In this document: piece after piece, positions 11,430-21,615 of the stretch
How the letters are laid out: the number at the start of each line of letters is the position of its first letter
How positions within the stretch are numbered: position 1 is the stretch's first letter
Source: Pseudomonas sp. B20(2017)
GTDB taxonomy: Bacteria; Pseudomonadota; Gammaproteobacteria; Pseudomonadales; Pseudomonadaceae
DNA: 64,000 nucleotides
Direction: 5' to 3'
Assembly (NCBI RefSeq): GCF_002113125.1
Contig: NZ_NEJP01000001.1
Span: 62,001 to 126,000 of the forward strand
The notes under the pieces: generated by a model
What the model was told of the DNA's origin: nothing
The model's database searches: none
The model's input: the letters and a program-made list of their open reading frames with translations, nothing else
Translations under genes and position numbers: made by a program

Positions 11430-13088
11430 TCAGTGCGAAACCGCCCCACTAGCCCCCAACCCAGTCTGCGAACGCACAAACTGCGGGAAGAACAGCGCAC
11501 GCTCATTCTCGGCTTCGGCCGACTTATCGGTGACCGAGAAGAACCAGATCCCGATAAACGCAATGATCATCGAGAACAACGCAGGATACTCGTAAGGGAA
11601 GATCGCCTTCTCGTGATGCAGAATCTGCACCCAGATGGTCGGGCCAAGAATCATCAGGCCCACCGCACTCACCAGACCCAGCCAGCCGCCAATCATGGCG
11701 CCACGGGTGGTCAGCTTCTTCCAGTACATCGAAAGCAGCAATACCGGGAAGTTGCAGCTCGCCGCGATGGAGAATGCCAGACCGACCATGAACGCAATGT
11801 TCTGGCTTTCGAACAGGATGCCCAGGCCAATGGCCAGAACGCCCAGTGCGATGGTGGTGATCTTCGAAACGCGGATTTCATCCTTCTCGTTGGCCTTGCC
11901 CTTCTTGATCACGCTGGCGTACAGGTCGTGAGAGACCGCCGAAGCACCGGCCAGGGTCAGACCTGCCACCACTGCCAGAATGGTCGCGAACGCCACCGCC
12001 GAGATGAAGCCGAGGAACACGCTGCCGCCCACGGCGTTGGCCAGGTGCACCGCCGCCATGTTGTTGCCGCCGAGCAGAGCGCCCGCCGCATCTTTGAAGG
12101 CCGGGTTGGTGCTGACCAGCAGGATCGCGCCGAAGCCGATGATGAAGGTCAGGATGTAGAAATAACCAATGAAACCGGTCGCGTACAGCACGCTCTTACG
12201 GGCTTCTTTCGCGTCGCTGACAGTGAAGAAGCGCATCAGGATGTGCGGCAGGCCGGCGGTACCGAACATCAGCGCCAAACCAAGGGAGAACGCCGAGATC
12301 GGGTCTTTTACCAGACCACCCGGGCTCATGATCGCTTCGCCCTTGGCGTGAACCTTGATGGCTTCGGAAAACAGGGTGTTGAAATCGAAGTTGACGTGCT
12401 TCATCACCATCAGCGCCATGAACGAGGCACCGGACAGCAACAGCACAGCCTTGATGATCTGCACCCAGGTGGTTGCCAGCATGCCGCCGAACAGCACGTA
12501 CAGGCACATCAGGATACCGACCAGAATCACCGCAACGTGGTAGTCGAGACCGAACAGCAGCTGGATCAGCTTGCCCGCACCAACCATTTGCGCGATCAGG
12601 TAGAACGCCACCACCACCAGCGAACCGCAGGCAGACAGGGTGCGGATCTGGGTTTGCCCAAGGCGGTAGGACGCCACGTCGGCAAAGGTGTATTTGCCCA
12701 GATTACGCAGACGCTCGGCGATCAGGAACAGAATGATCGGCCAGCCCACCAGGAAGCCGATCGAGTAGATCAGGCCATCGTAGCCGGAGGTGAACACCAG
12801 CGCGGAAATACCCAGGAAGGACGCCGCCGACATGTAGTCACCGGCAATTGCCAGACCGTTCTGGAAACCGGTGATCTTGCCGCCCGCCGCATAGTAGTCG
12901 GCGGCCGAGTTATTGCGTTTGGACGCCCAGTAAGTGATGCACAGGGTCGCGCCAACGAACGCCACGAACATGACGATCGCGGAAACGTTAAGCGGTTGCT
13001 TGTGGACTTCGCCGGTCAGGGCGTCAGCGGCCCAGACGGCCGGAGCGAACGCTGCGATGCTCAAAAGAGCCAGTAGACGCCGGATCAT
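11430..13088 (-). CDS. actP: Cation/acetate symporter
   Basis: Sodium:solute symporter family permease taking up acetate and related short monocarboxylates. With the ATG at 13088 the product is 552 residues, the usual ActP length. It has a cleavable-looking N-terminus ([16 protein letters not shown]) followed by about 13 membrane helices; SSS signatures include [18 protein letters not shown] and [10 protein letters not shown]. The frame stays open further upstream, but that part overlaps the DUF485 gene and is not conserved. The start overlaps the stop of the upstream gene by 4 bp (ATGA), so the two are translationally coupled. Confidence 0.94.
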   Translation of the reverse strand: MIRRLLALLSIAAFAPAVWAADALTGEVHKQPLNVSAIVMFVAFVGATLCITYWASKRNNSAADYYAAGGKITGFQNGLAIAGDYMSAASFLGISALVFTSGYDGLIYSIGFLVGWPIILFLIAERLRNLGKYTFADVASYRLGQTQIRTLSACGSLVVVAFYLIAQMVGAGKLIQLLFGLDYHVAVILVGILMCLYVLFGGMLATTWVQIIKAVLLLSGASFMALMVMKHVNFDFNTLFSEAIKVHAKGEAIMSPGGLVKDPISAFSLGLALMFGTAGLPHILMRFFTVSDAKEARKSVLYATGFIGYFYILTFIIGFGAILLVSTNPAFKDAAGALLGGNNMAAVHLANAVGGSVFLGFISAVAFATILAVVAGLTLAGASAVSHDLYASVIKKGKANEKDEIRVSKITTIALGVLAIGLGILFESQNIAFMVGLAFSIAASCNFPVLLLSMYWKKLTTRGAMIGGWLGLVSAVGLMILGPTIWVQILHHEKAIFPYEYPALFSMIIAFIGIWFFSVTDKSAEAENERALFFPQFVRSQTGLGASGAVSH

Positions 13089-13396
13089 TGCTGAGCCTCC
13101 TTGAGAATCGCGTTGTTCAGGTCGTCGAACTCGCCATTGGCGCGGCGCACGTAGATGCCGGTCAGGATGAAGGCCGAGACAATCAGTCCGACACCGATCG
13201 GGATGCCCCAGGTGATGGATGATTCGGCACTGATTTTCGTCCCGAGCACTTGCGGCCCGTACGCGATCAGAAGGATGAAGCCGGAGTAGAGCCCGAGCAT
13301 GATCGCCGAGAGTATCCAGGCGAACCTTTCTCTTTTCTTGACCAGCTCCTTGAAGCGCGGGCTGTTCTGAATCGAGAGGTAAATGCTGTCGTTCAT
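13085..13396 (-). CDS. DUF485 small membrane protein, ActP partner (YjcH-like)
   Basis: A 103-residue protein starting [19 protein letters not shown] with two membrane helices (around [17 protein letters not shown] and [16 protein letters not shown]). The opening and the position before actP match the YjcH/DUF485 family, which is co-encoded with acetate permeases. Its molecular role is not settled; it may be an accessory subunit. The ATG at 13396 has GAGGA upstream. The operon promoter should lie in 13397-13560. Confidence 0.9.
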   Translation of the reverse strand: MNDSIYLSIQNSPRFKELVKKRERFAWILSAIMLGLYSGFILLIAYGPQVLGTKISAESSITWGIPIGVGLIVSAFILTGIYVRRANGEFDDLNNAILKEAQQ

Positions 13397-13560
13397 TGTT
13401 TTTATCCTCGCAGCACAGATTTTTATTTTTGGAACATATCCACTGTATGCGGCTGCGAGCCGGGTTCCAGACGACCTTAGTAGTAGAACGCCATGACGTT
13501 TTTGCCAATTTCCAGACCCGCCGAAAACGGCCAACGCTGCTTATTAATAGTGGGCAAACA

Positions 13561-13601
13561 AAAAAGGCCGCCCGACTGTCATGTCGGGCGGCCCTGGGAA
13601 G
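13561..13601 (-). terminator. Terminator of the betaine-binding protein gene
   Basis: On the minus strand GGGCCGCCCGAC pairs with GTCGGGCGGCCT around ATGACA-type loop bases and runs into TTTTTTTG. It lies about 26 bp after the stop codon at 13627. Confidence 0.88.
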
Positions 13602-13626
13602 CGCAGATTAGACGCTTCGGCTTAAA

Positions 13627-14478
13627 TCACTTGGTCCAGTCGGCAACACGCTCAGGGTGCTTGGCAACCCAATCCTTGGCCGCTGCGTCAGGTTTTGCAC
13701 CGTCCTGAATTGCCAGCATGACTTCGCCGATTTCGTCTTTCGAAGCCCACTGGAAGTTCTTCAGGAACTTGGCCACTTCCGGCGCCTTGGTCGCCAGTTC
13801 TTTGCTGCCGATGCTGTTCACGGTTTCAGCCGCGCCGTACACGCCTTTCGGATCGTCGAGGAAGCGCAGTTTCCACTTGGCGAACATCCAGTGCGGCACC
13901 CAGCCTGTCACTGCGATGGATTCGTTTTTCTTCTCGGCGCGGGTCAGCTCGGCAATCATGCCGGCACCGGAACTGGCCTTGAGTTGATAGCCGGTCAGGT
14001 CGTAATCCTTGATCGCCTGATCGGTCTTGAGCATCACGCCTGAACCGGCGTCGATGCCGACGATGCGTTTCTTGAAAGAGTCGTCGGTTTTCAGGTCTTC
14101 GATGGTCTTGGCCTTGACGTACTCAGGCACGATCAGACCGATTTTCGCGTCCTTGAAGTTCGGGCCGTAATCGACGACCTGATCCTTGTTCTTGGTCCAG
14201 TATTCGCCGTGGGTCACCGGCAGCCAGGCCGAGAGCATGGCGTCGAGTTTGCCGGTGGCAACGCCCTGCCACATGATGCCGGTAGCGACGGCTTGCAGTT
14301 TCACGTCGTAGCCGAGTTTCTGCTTGATCACTTCGGCCGCCACGTGGGTGGTCGCGACGCTGTCGGACCAGCCGTCAACGTAACCGATGTTCAGGGTCTT
14401 GGTTTCAGCACTGGCGAGTGTGGAGCCCATCGCAAGCACCAGAGCGGCACCTGCGCCTAAAAGTCGTCGCATCTTCAT
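13627..14478 (-). CDS. Glycine betaine/choline-type ABC transporter substrate-binding protein
   Basis: Periplasmic binding protein of the OpuAC/ProX type for quaternary ammonium compounds. It has a clear signal peptide (MKMRRLLGAGAALVLAMGSTLASA) and mature start ETKTLNIGYVDGWSDS. Trp-rich stretches such as GIMWQGVATGKLDAMLSAWLP and TGWVPHWMFAKWKL fit an aromatic cage for trimethylammonium ligands. The ATG at 14478 has GGGGAAG about eight bases upstream; earlier starts lack one. No permease or ATPase is adjacent, so it is probably one of the orphan binding proteins that pseudomonads use with a shared Cbc-type transporter. The ligand (betaine, choline or carnitine) cannot be told from sequence. 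Confidence 0.85.
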   Translation of the reverse strand: MKMRRLLGAGAALVLAMGSTLASAETKTLNIGYVDGWSDSVATTHVAAEVIKQKLGYDVKLQAVATGIMWQGVATGKLDAMLSAWLPVTHGEYWTKNKDQVVDYGPNFKDAKIGLIVPEYVKAKTIEDLKTDDSFKKRIVGIDAGSGVMLKTDQAIKDYDLTGYQLKASSGAGMIAELTRAEKKNESIAVTGWVPHWMFAKWKLRFLDDPKGVYGAAETVNSIGSKELATKAPEVAKFLKNFQWASKDEIGEVMLAIQDGAKPDAAAKDWVAKHPERVADWTK

Positions 14479-14807
14479 CGTTACTTCCCCGAAATGCTGC
14501 GCCCGACGGATGCCGGGCATCGTCAACGTGTTGTTATGGTGCTCGGCGCCCCCATCACGCCCGTTCGCGAACTCGTTCGAACATCAGCGGAGTACTGATG
14601 AGTCCGATCATCAACCTGACGCCCGTTAAGACCTGCTCTGCCAGCGACCTCGAAGCAACGAGAAACGACATCAGAAAGCCATTAACTGCCTCCGGATATT
14701 TGGCGCCAGACAATCCGCCCGAACTTTGCATGTCAAAATCGTGCGGGCCACCAACCTGCTTATAAATGCAGGTAACATGCGTCGCTTTGCAGCCACTCGG
14801 CCTGACC
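14479..14807. other. Divergent intergenic region
   Basis: 329 bp between the betaine-binding protein gene (minus) and the GH17 gene (plus). It must hold both promoters. I see no strong sigma70 hexamers, operator palindrome, terminator or RNA gene in it. Confidence 0.4.
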
Positions 14808-16361
14808 ATGTCCGCGACCTCCCGCTTCCCCTTTCTTCCTTATCTGTTCGCCTGTCTGCTCGGGCTGTTTGCCCTGTGCGGTTTCTGGTACGGCCTCGGT
14901 AAACCGGTGATCCTGCCGGACGTCGCCACCCCGACTCACAAGCTGCAATGCGCCTCCTATACCCCGTTCGACAAAGACCAGTCGCCGTTCGACGTGCCGT
15001 TCAAACTGCGCCCGGAGCGCATGGACGCCGACCTCGCCCTGCTCGCCACCCGTTTCGAATGCATTCGCACCTACTCAATGACGGGCCTCGAAGCGCTGCC
15101 GGATCTGGCGCGCAAGCACGGTTTGAAGTTGATGATCGGCGCGTGGGTCAACAGCAATCCGGTGGACACCGAGAAGGAAGTCGATCTGCTGATTGCCTCG
15201 GCCAACGCCAACGCGGATGTGGTCAGCGCCGTGATCGTCGGCAACGAAGCCTTGCTGCGCAAGGAAGTGACCGCCACCCAACTGGTGAAGCTGATCAACA
15301 AGGTCAAAAGCCACATCAAGCAGCCGGTGACCTACGCCGATGTCTGGGAATTCTGGCTCAAGCACCCGGAAGTCGCGCCGGCGGTGGATTTCCTGACCAT
15401 TCACTTATTGCCGTACTGGGAAGACGATCCGTCGAACATCGACGCCGCGCTGCACCATGTAGCGGAAGTGCGTCAGGTGTTCGGCAACAAGTTCGCGCCC
15501 AAGGACGTGATGATTGGCGAAACCGGCTGGCCGAGCGAAGGCCGCCAGCGCGAGACCGCGCTACCGAGCCGGGTCAACGAGGCCAAGTTCATTCGTGGTT
15601 TTGTCACCCTCGCCGAACAGGAAGGCTGGCGTTACAACCTGATCGAAGCGTTCGACCAGCCGTGGAAGCGCGGCAGTGAAGGCGCGGTCGGCGGTTACTG
15701 GGGACTGTTCGATGCCGATCGCCAGGACAAGGGCGTGCTGGCCGGACCGGTGTCGAACGTGCCGTACTGGTCACAGTGGCTGGTGGTCGGCGGGCTGATT
15801 TTCCTTGGAACATTGCTTCTGGGTGGGCGGATTCGCACAACGCGTTCGGCGCTGATCCTGCCGCTGCTCGGCGCCCTCGCCGCCTGTTCGATCGGCGCCT
15901 GGGGTGATCTGGCGCGGGTGACCACGCGGTTTGCCAGCGAATGGCTGTGGGTCGGGTTACTGACAGCTCTGAATCTGTTGGTGCTGGCCCATGCCGCGCT
16001 GACCTTGAGCGACCGCAATGGCTGGCGTGAACGGGCGTTCAACGCTTTCGAGCGACGGGCCGGCTGGCTGGTTGCGGCAGCGGGTTTCGCCGCTGCGGTG
16101 ATGATGCTTGAGATGGTGTTCGATCCGCGCTATCGCAGTTTTCCGAGCGTGGCGTTCATTCTGCCGGCGCTGGTTTACCTGTGCCGCCCGGTACCCGTGG
16201 CTCGGCGGGAGATCGCCCTGCTGACCTTCATCATCGGCGCCGGCATTGCGCCGCAGCTGTTCCGTGAAGGTTTGCAGAATCAGCAGGCGTGGGGCTGGGC
16301 GCTGGTCAGCGTGTTGATGGTGGCCGCGTTGTGGCGCTGCCTGCGGGTTCGCAACCGCTGA
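14808..16361 (+). CDS. Membrane-anchored GH17 family beta-glucan hydrolase/transglycosylase
   Basis: About 517 residues. An N-terminal membrane segment (PYLFACLLGLFALCGFWYGL) leads into a periplasmic GH17-type domain of about 300 residues. This has the two expected catalytic glutamates: the acid/base in VIVGNEALLRKE and the nucleophile in IGETGWPSEG. A C-terminal half follows with about seven membrane helices from GGLIFLGTLLLGG onward. The family acts on beta-1,3-glucan chains; related Pseudomonas enzymes elongate or branch glucans. The start is uncertain: an ATG at 14766 in the same frame would add 14 residues, and neither has a strong Shine-Dalgarno. No other glucan gene is adjacent. Confidence 0.8.
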   Translation: MSATSRFPFLPYLFACLLGLFALCGFWYGLGKPVILPDVATPTHKLQCASYTPFDKDQSPFDVPFKLRPERMDADLALLATRFECIRTYSMTGLEALPDLARKHGLKLMIGAWVNSNPVDTEKEVDLLIASANANADVVSAVIVGNEALLRKEVTATQLVKLINKVKSHIKQPVTYADVWEFWLKHPEVAPAVDFLTIHLLPYWEDDPSNIDAALHHVAEVRQVFGNKFAPKDVMIGETGWPSEGRQRETALPSRVNEAKFIRGFVTLAEQEGWRYNLIEAFDQPWKRGSEGAVGGYWGLFDADRQDKGVLAGPVSNVPYWSQWLVVGGLIFLGTLLLGGRIRTTRSALILPLLGALAACSIGAWGDLARVTTRFASEWLWVGLLTALNLLVLAHAALTLSDRNGWRERAFNAFERRAGWLVAAAGFAAAVMMLEMVFDPRYRSFPSVAFILPALVYLCRPVPVARREIALLTFIIGAGIAPQLFREGLQNQQAWGWALVSVLMVAALWRCLRVRNR

Positions 16362-16384
16362 TCTTCAGAGGCTGAACCGGCCTC

Positions 16385-16472
16385 TTCGCTGGCAAGCCAG
16401 CTCCCACAGGATTTTTGTCTGCCACAGTTCTGTGTCGACATAGATCAAGTGTGGGAGCTGGCTTGCCAACGA
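16385..16472. repeat. REP-type inverted pair (GGCAAGCCAGCTCCCACA)
   Basis: Two REP-like units in opposite orientation, CTGGCAAGCCAGCTCCCACA (16389-16408) and its complement around 16450-16470, separated by about 40 bp, just after the GH17 stop. This is a diverged version of the GAGCAAGCTCGCTCCCAC repeats elsewhere in the window. Confidence 0.8.
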
Positions 16473-16482
16473 TGGCTGACGG

Positions 16483-16851
16483 TCAGACGCCACGAGACTC
16501 TCTAACCAGTCGCAACCCGGCAATCACCACCGCAAACACCGCCAGCGTCGTGTTGTATAGCGCCAACGCCGGCAACCCGAACACCAGCGCCAGCACCGCC
16601 AGCCACCACCCTGCCCGTCCCGGCACGACAAAACCGATCACCGCAGCCGCGACCGCTGCCCAGCCCAGCATCTGGAAATGAATCATCAGTCCCAGGTTCG
16701 AGCGCACCGAGCATTCCCAACGGCTTGCCTCATCCACGCAGATGCCCACCCACTGCGCGTCCTCCATGAAGCCATATCGCGCGCCATAACTGGCGGCCAG
16801 CCACAATGGCAACAGAACGAGCAGCAAAATCACGGGCAAGCGGCGGGACAT
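16483..16851 (-). CDS. Small integral membrane protein of unknown function
   Basis: A 122-residue protein starting MSRRLPVILLLVLLPLWLA, with an N-terminal hydrophobic segment and two to three further helices (AAVAAAVIGFVVPGRAGWWLAVLALVFG and a final segment). A short loop contains two Cys residues (GICVDEASRWECSV) that could form a disulfide. The ATG at 16851 has GGAG at good spacing. I do not recognise the family. It is convergent with the GH17 gene across the REP pair and divergent from the hydrolase-mlaA pair. Confidence 0.65.
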   Translation of the reverse strand: MSRRLPVILLLVLLPLWLAASYGARYGFMEDAQWVGICVDEASRWECSVRSNLGLMIHFQMLGWAAVAAAVIGFVVPGRAGWWLAVLALVFGLPALALYNTTLAVFAVVIAGLRLVRESRGV

Positions 16852-17074
16852 GGAACACTCCAATCGATGAAATCGGCGGCCAGCTTAATCTGCCGCCGCG
16901 CATACGCAAGGGCTAACAACTCTTAACTGGTCATTCATTCCGTGCAAAGTGTATCGTCCGGCTACTATTACTCCGAATTCCGTCAGTTTGGTGCCGTGGC
17001 ATGGCACTTTGGCGCAAACCCGGTGGTCATAGCCTGCGAACTTCATTCGGCACCTTCCTCTAAGGGATCCAGTC

Positions 17075-18373
17075 ATGCTCCGTTCCTTGCGCTTCGCCGC
17101 CCTGTTTGGCGGCCTTATTCTGAGTGCGTCCGCGCTGGCGGTGGATATCGACGCCGCCAGCTATGGCTATCCCCTGACCAACCCGTTCGAGGCGACCATC
17201 GCCACCACGCCGCCGGACTTGCGCCCCGAACTGCCACTGGACGATGACATCGATCAGACCGATCGCAGCGTCACCCTGCGCCCCGAGCGCGAATTCATCC
17301 TGCCGGACAATTTCTGGCCGGTGAAAAAACTGACTTACCGCATCGCCACCCAGGACAAGGCCGCGCCGCTGATCTTCCTGATCGCCGGCACCGGCGCGCG
17401 CTACGACAGCACGCTCAACGAATACCTGAAGAAGCTTTATTACAAGGCCGGCTACCACGTGGTGCAGCTGTCATCGCCGACCAGCTTCGACTTCATGAGC
17501 GCCGCCTCGCGTTTCGCCACCCCCGGCGTGACCAAGGAAGACGCCGAAGACATGTACCGGGTGATGCAGGCCGTGCGGGCGCAAAATCCGAAACTGCCGG
17601 TCACTGACTATTACCTCAGCGGCTACAGCCTCGGCGCACTGGACGCGGCATTCGTGGCCCATCTGGATGAAACCCGTCGCAGCTTCAACTTCAAGAAAGT
17701 CCTGCTGCTGAATCCGCCGGTCAACCTCTACACCTCGATTACCAACCTCGACAAGCTGGTGCAGACCGAGGTCAAGGGCATCAACAACAGCACCACGTTC
17801 TATGAACTGGTGCTGAGCAAACTGACCCGTTACTTCCAGCAAAAAGGCTACATCGACCTCAACGATGCACTGCTTTACGACTTCCAGCAGTCCAAGCAGC
17901 ACTTGAGCAACGAGCAGATGGCGATGCTGATCGGCACCTCGTTCCGCTTCTCGGCGGCGGATATCGCCTTCACTTCGGACCTGATCAACCGTCGCGGCCT
18001 GATCACCCCGCCGAAATTCCCGATCACCGAAGGCACCAGCCTCACGCCGTTCCTCAAGCGTGCGCTGCAATGTGACTTCGACTGCTACCTCACCGAACAG
18101 GTGATCCCGATGTGGCGCGCCCGCACCGACGGCGGCAGCCTGCTGCAACTGATCGATCAGGTGAGTCTGTACGCGCTGAAGGATTACCTGCACGACAGCC
18201 CGAAAATAGCCGTCATGCACAACGCCGACGACGTGATCCTCGGCCCGGGCGACCTCGGTTTCCTGCGCCGCACCTTCGGCGATCGCCTGACCGTTTATCC
18301 GCTGGGCGGCCATTGCGGCAACCTTAACTATCGCGTCAACAGCGACGCCATGCTGGAGTTCTTCCGTGGCTAA
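17075..18373 (+). CDS. Secreted/periplasmic alpha/beta hydrolase encoded with mlaA
   Basis: A 432-residue protein with a signal peptide (MLRSLRFAALFGGLILSASALA) and an alpha/beta-hydrolase core. The nucleophile elbow is in YLSGYSLGALDAAF (Ser), a candidate acid in MHNADDVILG (Asp) and the histidine in LGGHCGN. Homologs are often labelled serine/threonine protein kinase, but no kinase motif is present. It overlaps mlaA by 8 bp, so an envelope-lipid role is plausible but inferred only from context. Shine-Dalgarno AAGGGA precedes the ATG. The 211-bp gap upstream should hold the promoter. Confidence 0.75.
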   Translation: MLRSLRFAALFGGLILSASALAVDIDAASYGYPLTNPFEATIATTPPDLRPELPLDDDIDQTDRSVTLRPEREFILPDNFWPVKKLTYRIATQDKAAPLIFLIAGTGARYDSTLNEYLKKLYYKAGYHVVQLSSPTSFDFMSAASRFATPGVTKEDAEDMYRVMQAVRAQNPKLPVTDYYLSGYSLGALDAAFVAHLDETRRSFNFKKVLLLNPPVNLYTSITNLDKLVQTEVKGINNSTTFYELVLSKLTRYFQQKGYIDLNDALLYDFQQSKQHLSNEQMAMLIGTSFRFSAADIAFTSDLINRRGLITPPKFPITEGTSLTPFLKRALQCDFDCYLTEQVIPMWRARTDGGSLLQLIDQVSLYALKDYLHDSPKIAVMHNADDVILGPGDLGFLRRTFGDRLTVYPLGGHCGNLNYRVNSDAMLEFFRG

Positions 18374-19154
18374 ATATCTCCTGCTGATTGCAGCGCTCCT
18401 CAGTGCAGGTATGGCCCAGGCCGACAACAGCAAAGCCAATGCACCGGTGGTCATCGACAGCGACGGCTTCAAGGAGCCGCTGTCCAAACTCAAGTTCAAC
18501 CCGGGGCTGGATCAGCGCGAGTTCGAGCGCTCGACCCTCAGCGCGCTGAACGTCTATGACCCGCTGGAAGAGTGGAACCGGCGCGTCTACCACTTCAACT
18601 ACCGCTTCGACCAATGGGTGTTCCTGCCGGTGGTCGATGGTTATCGCTACATCACCCCGAGCTTCGTGCGCACCGGCGTGAGCAACTTCTTCAACAACCT
18701 TGGCGACGTGCCGAATCTGGTCAACAGCCTGTTGCAGTTCAAGGGCAAACGCTCGATGGAAACCACCGCGCGCCTGCTGCTCAACACCACCATCGGCATC
18801 GCCGGGCTCTGGGATCCGGCCACCGCCATGGGCCTGCCGCGTCAGAACGAAGACTTCGGCCAGACCCTGGGCTTCTACGGCGTACCGGGCGGCGCCTACT
18901 TCGTGCTGCCGATCCTCGGCCCGTCGAACCTGCGCGATACCGCAGGTCTCGCCGTGGACTACACCGCCGAGTCCGCGATCAACTTCCTCAACGTCTCGGA
19001 AGTCAGCTCCAACCACCCGGAAGTCTGGGTACTGCGTGGCGTCGACAAGCGTTACCAGACCAGCTTCCGTTACGGTCAGCTGAACTCACCGTTCGAGTAC
19101 GAGAAGGTGCGCTACGTCTACACCGAGTCGCGCAAGTTGCAGATCGCCGAGTAA
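18366..19154 (+). CDS. mlaA: Phospholipid-binding protein MlaA (VacJ family)
   Basis: Outer-membrane component of the Mla retrograde phospholipid transport system, which keeps lipid asymmetry. The 262-residue product starts with GTG at 18366, overlapping the upstream stop by 8 bp. The family signature is clear: DPLEEWNRRVYHFNYRFDQ, GVSNFFNNLGDVPNLVN, LGFYGVPGGAYFVLPILGPS. The signal sequence ends in AQADN with no lipobox cysteine, so unlike E. coli MlaA this copy appears not to be a lipoprotein. The other mla genes (mlaBCDEF) are not in this window. Confidence 0.94.
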   Translation: MAKYLLLIAALLSAGMAQADNSKANAPVVIDSDGFKEPLSKLKFNPGLDQREFERSTLSALNVYDPLEEWNRRVYHFNYRFDQWVFLPVVDGYRYITPSFVRTGVSNFFNNLGDVPNLVNSLLQFKGKRSMETTARLLLNTTIGIAGLWDPATAMGLPRQNEDFGQTLGFYGVPGGAYFVLPILGPSNLRDTAGLAVDYTAESAINFLNVSEVSSNHPEVWVLRGVDKRYQTSFRYGQLNSPFEYEKVRYVYTESRKLQIAE

Positions 19155-19166
19155 AGCGCCGGCCAC

Positions 19167-19205
19167 AAAAAAGGCCATTCGATGCGAGTCGAATGGCCTT
19201 TTTGT
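19167..19205. terminator. Bidirectional terminator between mlaA and the DUF808 gene
   Basis: AAAAAAGGCCATTCGA and TCGAATGGCCTTTTT form a long perfect stem around a 6-nt loop, with A-run on one side and T-run on the other, exactly between the convergent genes. Confidence 0.92.
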
Positions 19206-19217
19206 TTGCCTCAGGAT

Positions 19218-20132
<915 letters not shown>

Positions 20133-20266
20133 GAATCTTGTTTCCTTATGTGAGTAATGCCGCGCAGCATACCGCGACTGCAGGCCACACGGGGCATTGT
20201 TGAGCGCCGCGCGAGGCCGGTGCTACCATGCGCAACCGCCAGAACAGGCAAGGAACCACCGGGTTT

Positions 20267-20872
20267 ATGAGCACAATCCGCGAGCGCAACAAAGAACTGA
20301 TCCTGCGTGCAGCCAGTGAAGAGTTTGCCGACAAGGGCTTCGCTGCGACCAAAACCAGCGACATTGCCGCCAAGGCAGGACTGCCCAAGCCCAACGTCTA
20401 TTACTACTTTAAGTCCAAGGAAAACCTCTACCGCGAGGTGCTGGAAAGTATCATCGTGCCGATCCTGCAGGCCTCGACCCCGTTCAACCCGGACGGCGTA
20501 CCGAGCGAAGTGCTGAGCGGCTACATCCGCTCGAAGATCCGCATCTCCCGCGACCTGCCCTTCGCCTCCAAGGTGTTCGCCAGCGAAATCATGCACGGCG
20601 CCCCGCACCTGAGCGCCGACCTGGTCGAGCAGCTCAACGGTCAGGCCAAGCACAATATCGACTGCATCCAGACCTGGATCGACCGCGGCCAGATCGCCCC
20701 GATCGACCCCAACCACCTGATGTTCAGCATCTGGGCCGCGACCCAGACCTACGCCGACTTCGACTGGCAGATCTCCGCCGTCACCGGCAAGGACAAGCTC
20801 GACGAAGCCGACTATGAAGCGGCAGCACAAACCATCATCCGGTTGGTGCTCAAGGGCTGCGAGCCGGACTGA
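20267..20872 (+). CDS. TetR family regulator (RutR/YcdC-like)
   Basis: A 201-residue repressor. The N-terminal TetR helix-turn-helix is TKTSDIAAKAGLPKPNVYYYF, followed by KSKENLYREVLESI. The C-terminal region (SKVFASEIMHGAPHLSADLV and FSIWAATQTYADFDWQ) resembles the RutR/YcdC-type ligand domain. The ATG at 20267 restores the usual start MSTIRERNKELILRAA; an earlier in-frame start adds 13 unlikely residues. Target genes are unknown: the neighbours are a divergent DUF808 gene and a downstream REP/transposase island. Confidence 0.88.
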   Translation: MSTIRERNKELILRAASEEFADKGFAATKTSDIAAKAGLPKPNVYYYFKSKENLYREVLESIIVPILQASTPFNPDGVPSEVLSGYIRSKIRISRDLPFASKVFASEIMHGAPHLSADLVEQLNGQAKHNIDCIQTWIDRGQIAPIDPNHLMFSIWAATQTYADFDWQISAVTGKDKLDEADYEAAAQTIIRLVLKGCEPD

Positions 20873-20885
20873 AAGACTGCGGTGC

Positions 20886-20970
20886 CCCGTTCGCGAGCAA
20901 GCTCGCTCCCACACTGGATCTGTGGCGTTCACAAATCTTCTGTGGGAGTGAGCTTGCTCGCGAACGGGGC
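20886..20970. repeat. REP inverted pair upstream-side of the transposase gene
   Basis: TTCGCGAGCAAGCTCGCTCC with CACA (20890-20913) and its inverted copy (about 20941-20966) are separated by 27 bp. This pair lies 9 bp from the 3' end of the REP-associated transposase gene. Confidence 0.92.
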
Positions 20971-20979
20971 GACTCATTC

Positions 20980-21405
20980 TTACCGACAGGCCCAGACCGC
21001 ATCCCACAACGGGTTGGCCACCACATACCGGGCCATTTTCACCAAATCCTCGTCCCGACGCAGCGCATGATCATGAAACCCCGGCTGCCAAATACTTCCG
21101 CTTCTCCCGGCGCTTAGATTCACAGCCCGCGCACTCAAGGATTTGGTTTTCTGCATCAGCTCACGGAGCGATCCCTGCTTCAGATTGATCAACCAGTGCA
21201 AGTGATCAGGCATGACCACCCAGGCCAATGAATCAACCAAGCCTTGCTCCTGAGCACTTTGAAACTGATCTGCGACCAATCTACCCAACATGTAGTCCCT
21301 GAAAAAAGGAGCACGTCTCAACGTATTGGCAGTCAGCAGATAAATGCGATTGGGTTCGTCATAACGCCCCAAGCGCAGTCGATGTGAGGCTGATGATTTT
21401 GGCAT
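20980..21405 (-). CDS. REP-associated tyrosine transposase (RAYT)
   Basis: A 141-residue Y1 transposase-like protein of the IS200/IS605-related RAYT group. The start MPKSSASHRLRLGRYDEPN is followed by IYLLTANTLRR, the metal-binding HxH in VVMPDHLHWLI, the GFHDHALR motif and the conserved region ARYVVANPLWDAVW, where the Tyr is the expected nucleophile. Length is typical. REP sequences of the same family flank it on both sides, the arrangement in which the host-domesticated transposase is thought to process REPs. It appears intact. The ATG is at 21405. Confidence 0.92.
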   Translation of the reverse strand: MPKSSASHRLRLGRYDEPNRIYLLTANTLRRAPFFRDYMLGRLVADQFQSAQEQGLVDSLAWVVMPDHLHWLINLKQGSLRELMQKTKSLSARAVNLSAGRSGSIWQPGFHDHALRRDEDLVKMARYVVANPLWDAVWACR

Positions 21406-21498
21406 TCCGTTGCCCTTTCAATAGAAGATTTGAAAGGTTAGATCCGCGAACAGAATTAGACTGCGGATGACTTTGGCAGGATGTGTCTGTTGAATCGC

Positions 21499-21525
21499 CT
21501 TCGCGAGCAAGCTCGCTCCCACAGC
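21499..21525 (+). repeat. Single REP unit, other flank of the transposase gene
   Basis: CTTCGCGAGCAAGCTCGCTC followed by CCACAG, the same unit as in the pairs at 20886 and 26001. A degraded mate (GGGAGCGAGCC, near 21571) lies about 45 bp away. Confidence 0.85.
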
Positions 21526-21615
21526 GGGCTCGCAGTGTTAGACATTTTGTGCCCGACACTTCGAATCAATGGGGAGCGAGCCAGTCAGCGATGGCGTCAG
21601 TTCAAACGCCGCAAA

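Noticed and set aside
13089-13508. Longer N-terminus for actP
   Set aside because: The open frame upstream of 13088 overlaps the DUF485 gene, and its translation is not membrane-like; the coupled ATG gives the normal ActP length.
16985-17020. Sigma54 promoter before the alpha/beta hydrolase gene
   Set aside because: TGGCAC is present, but no GC dinucleotide lies 10 bp after the GG.
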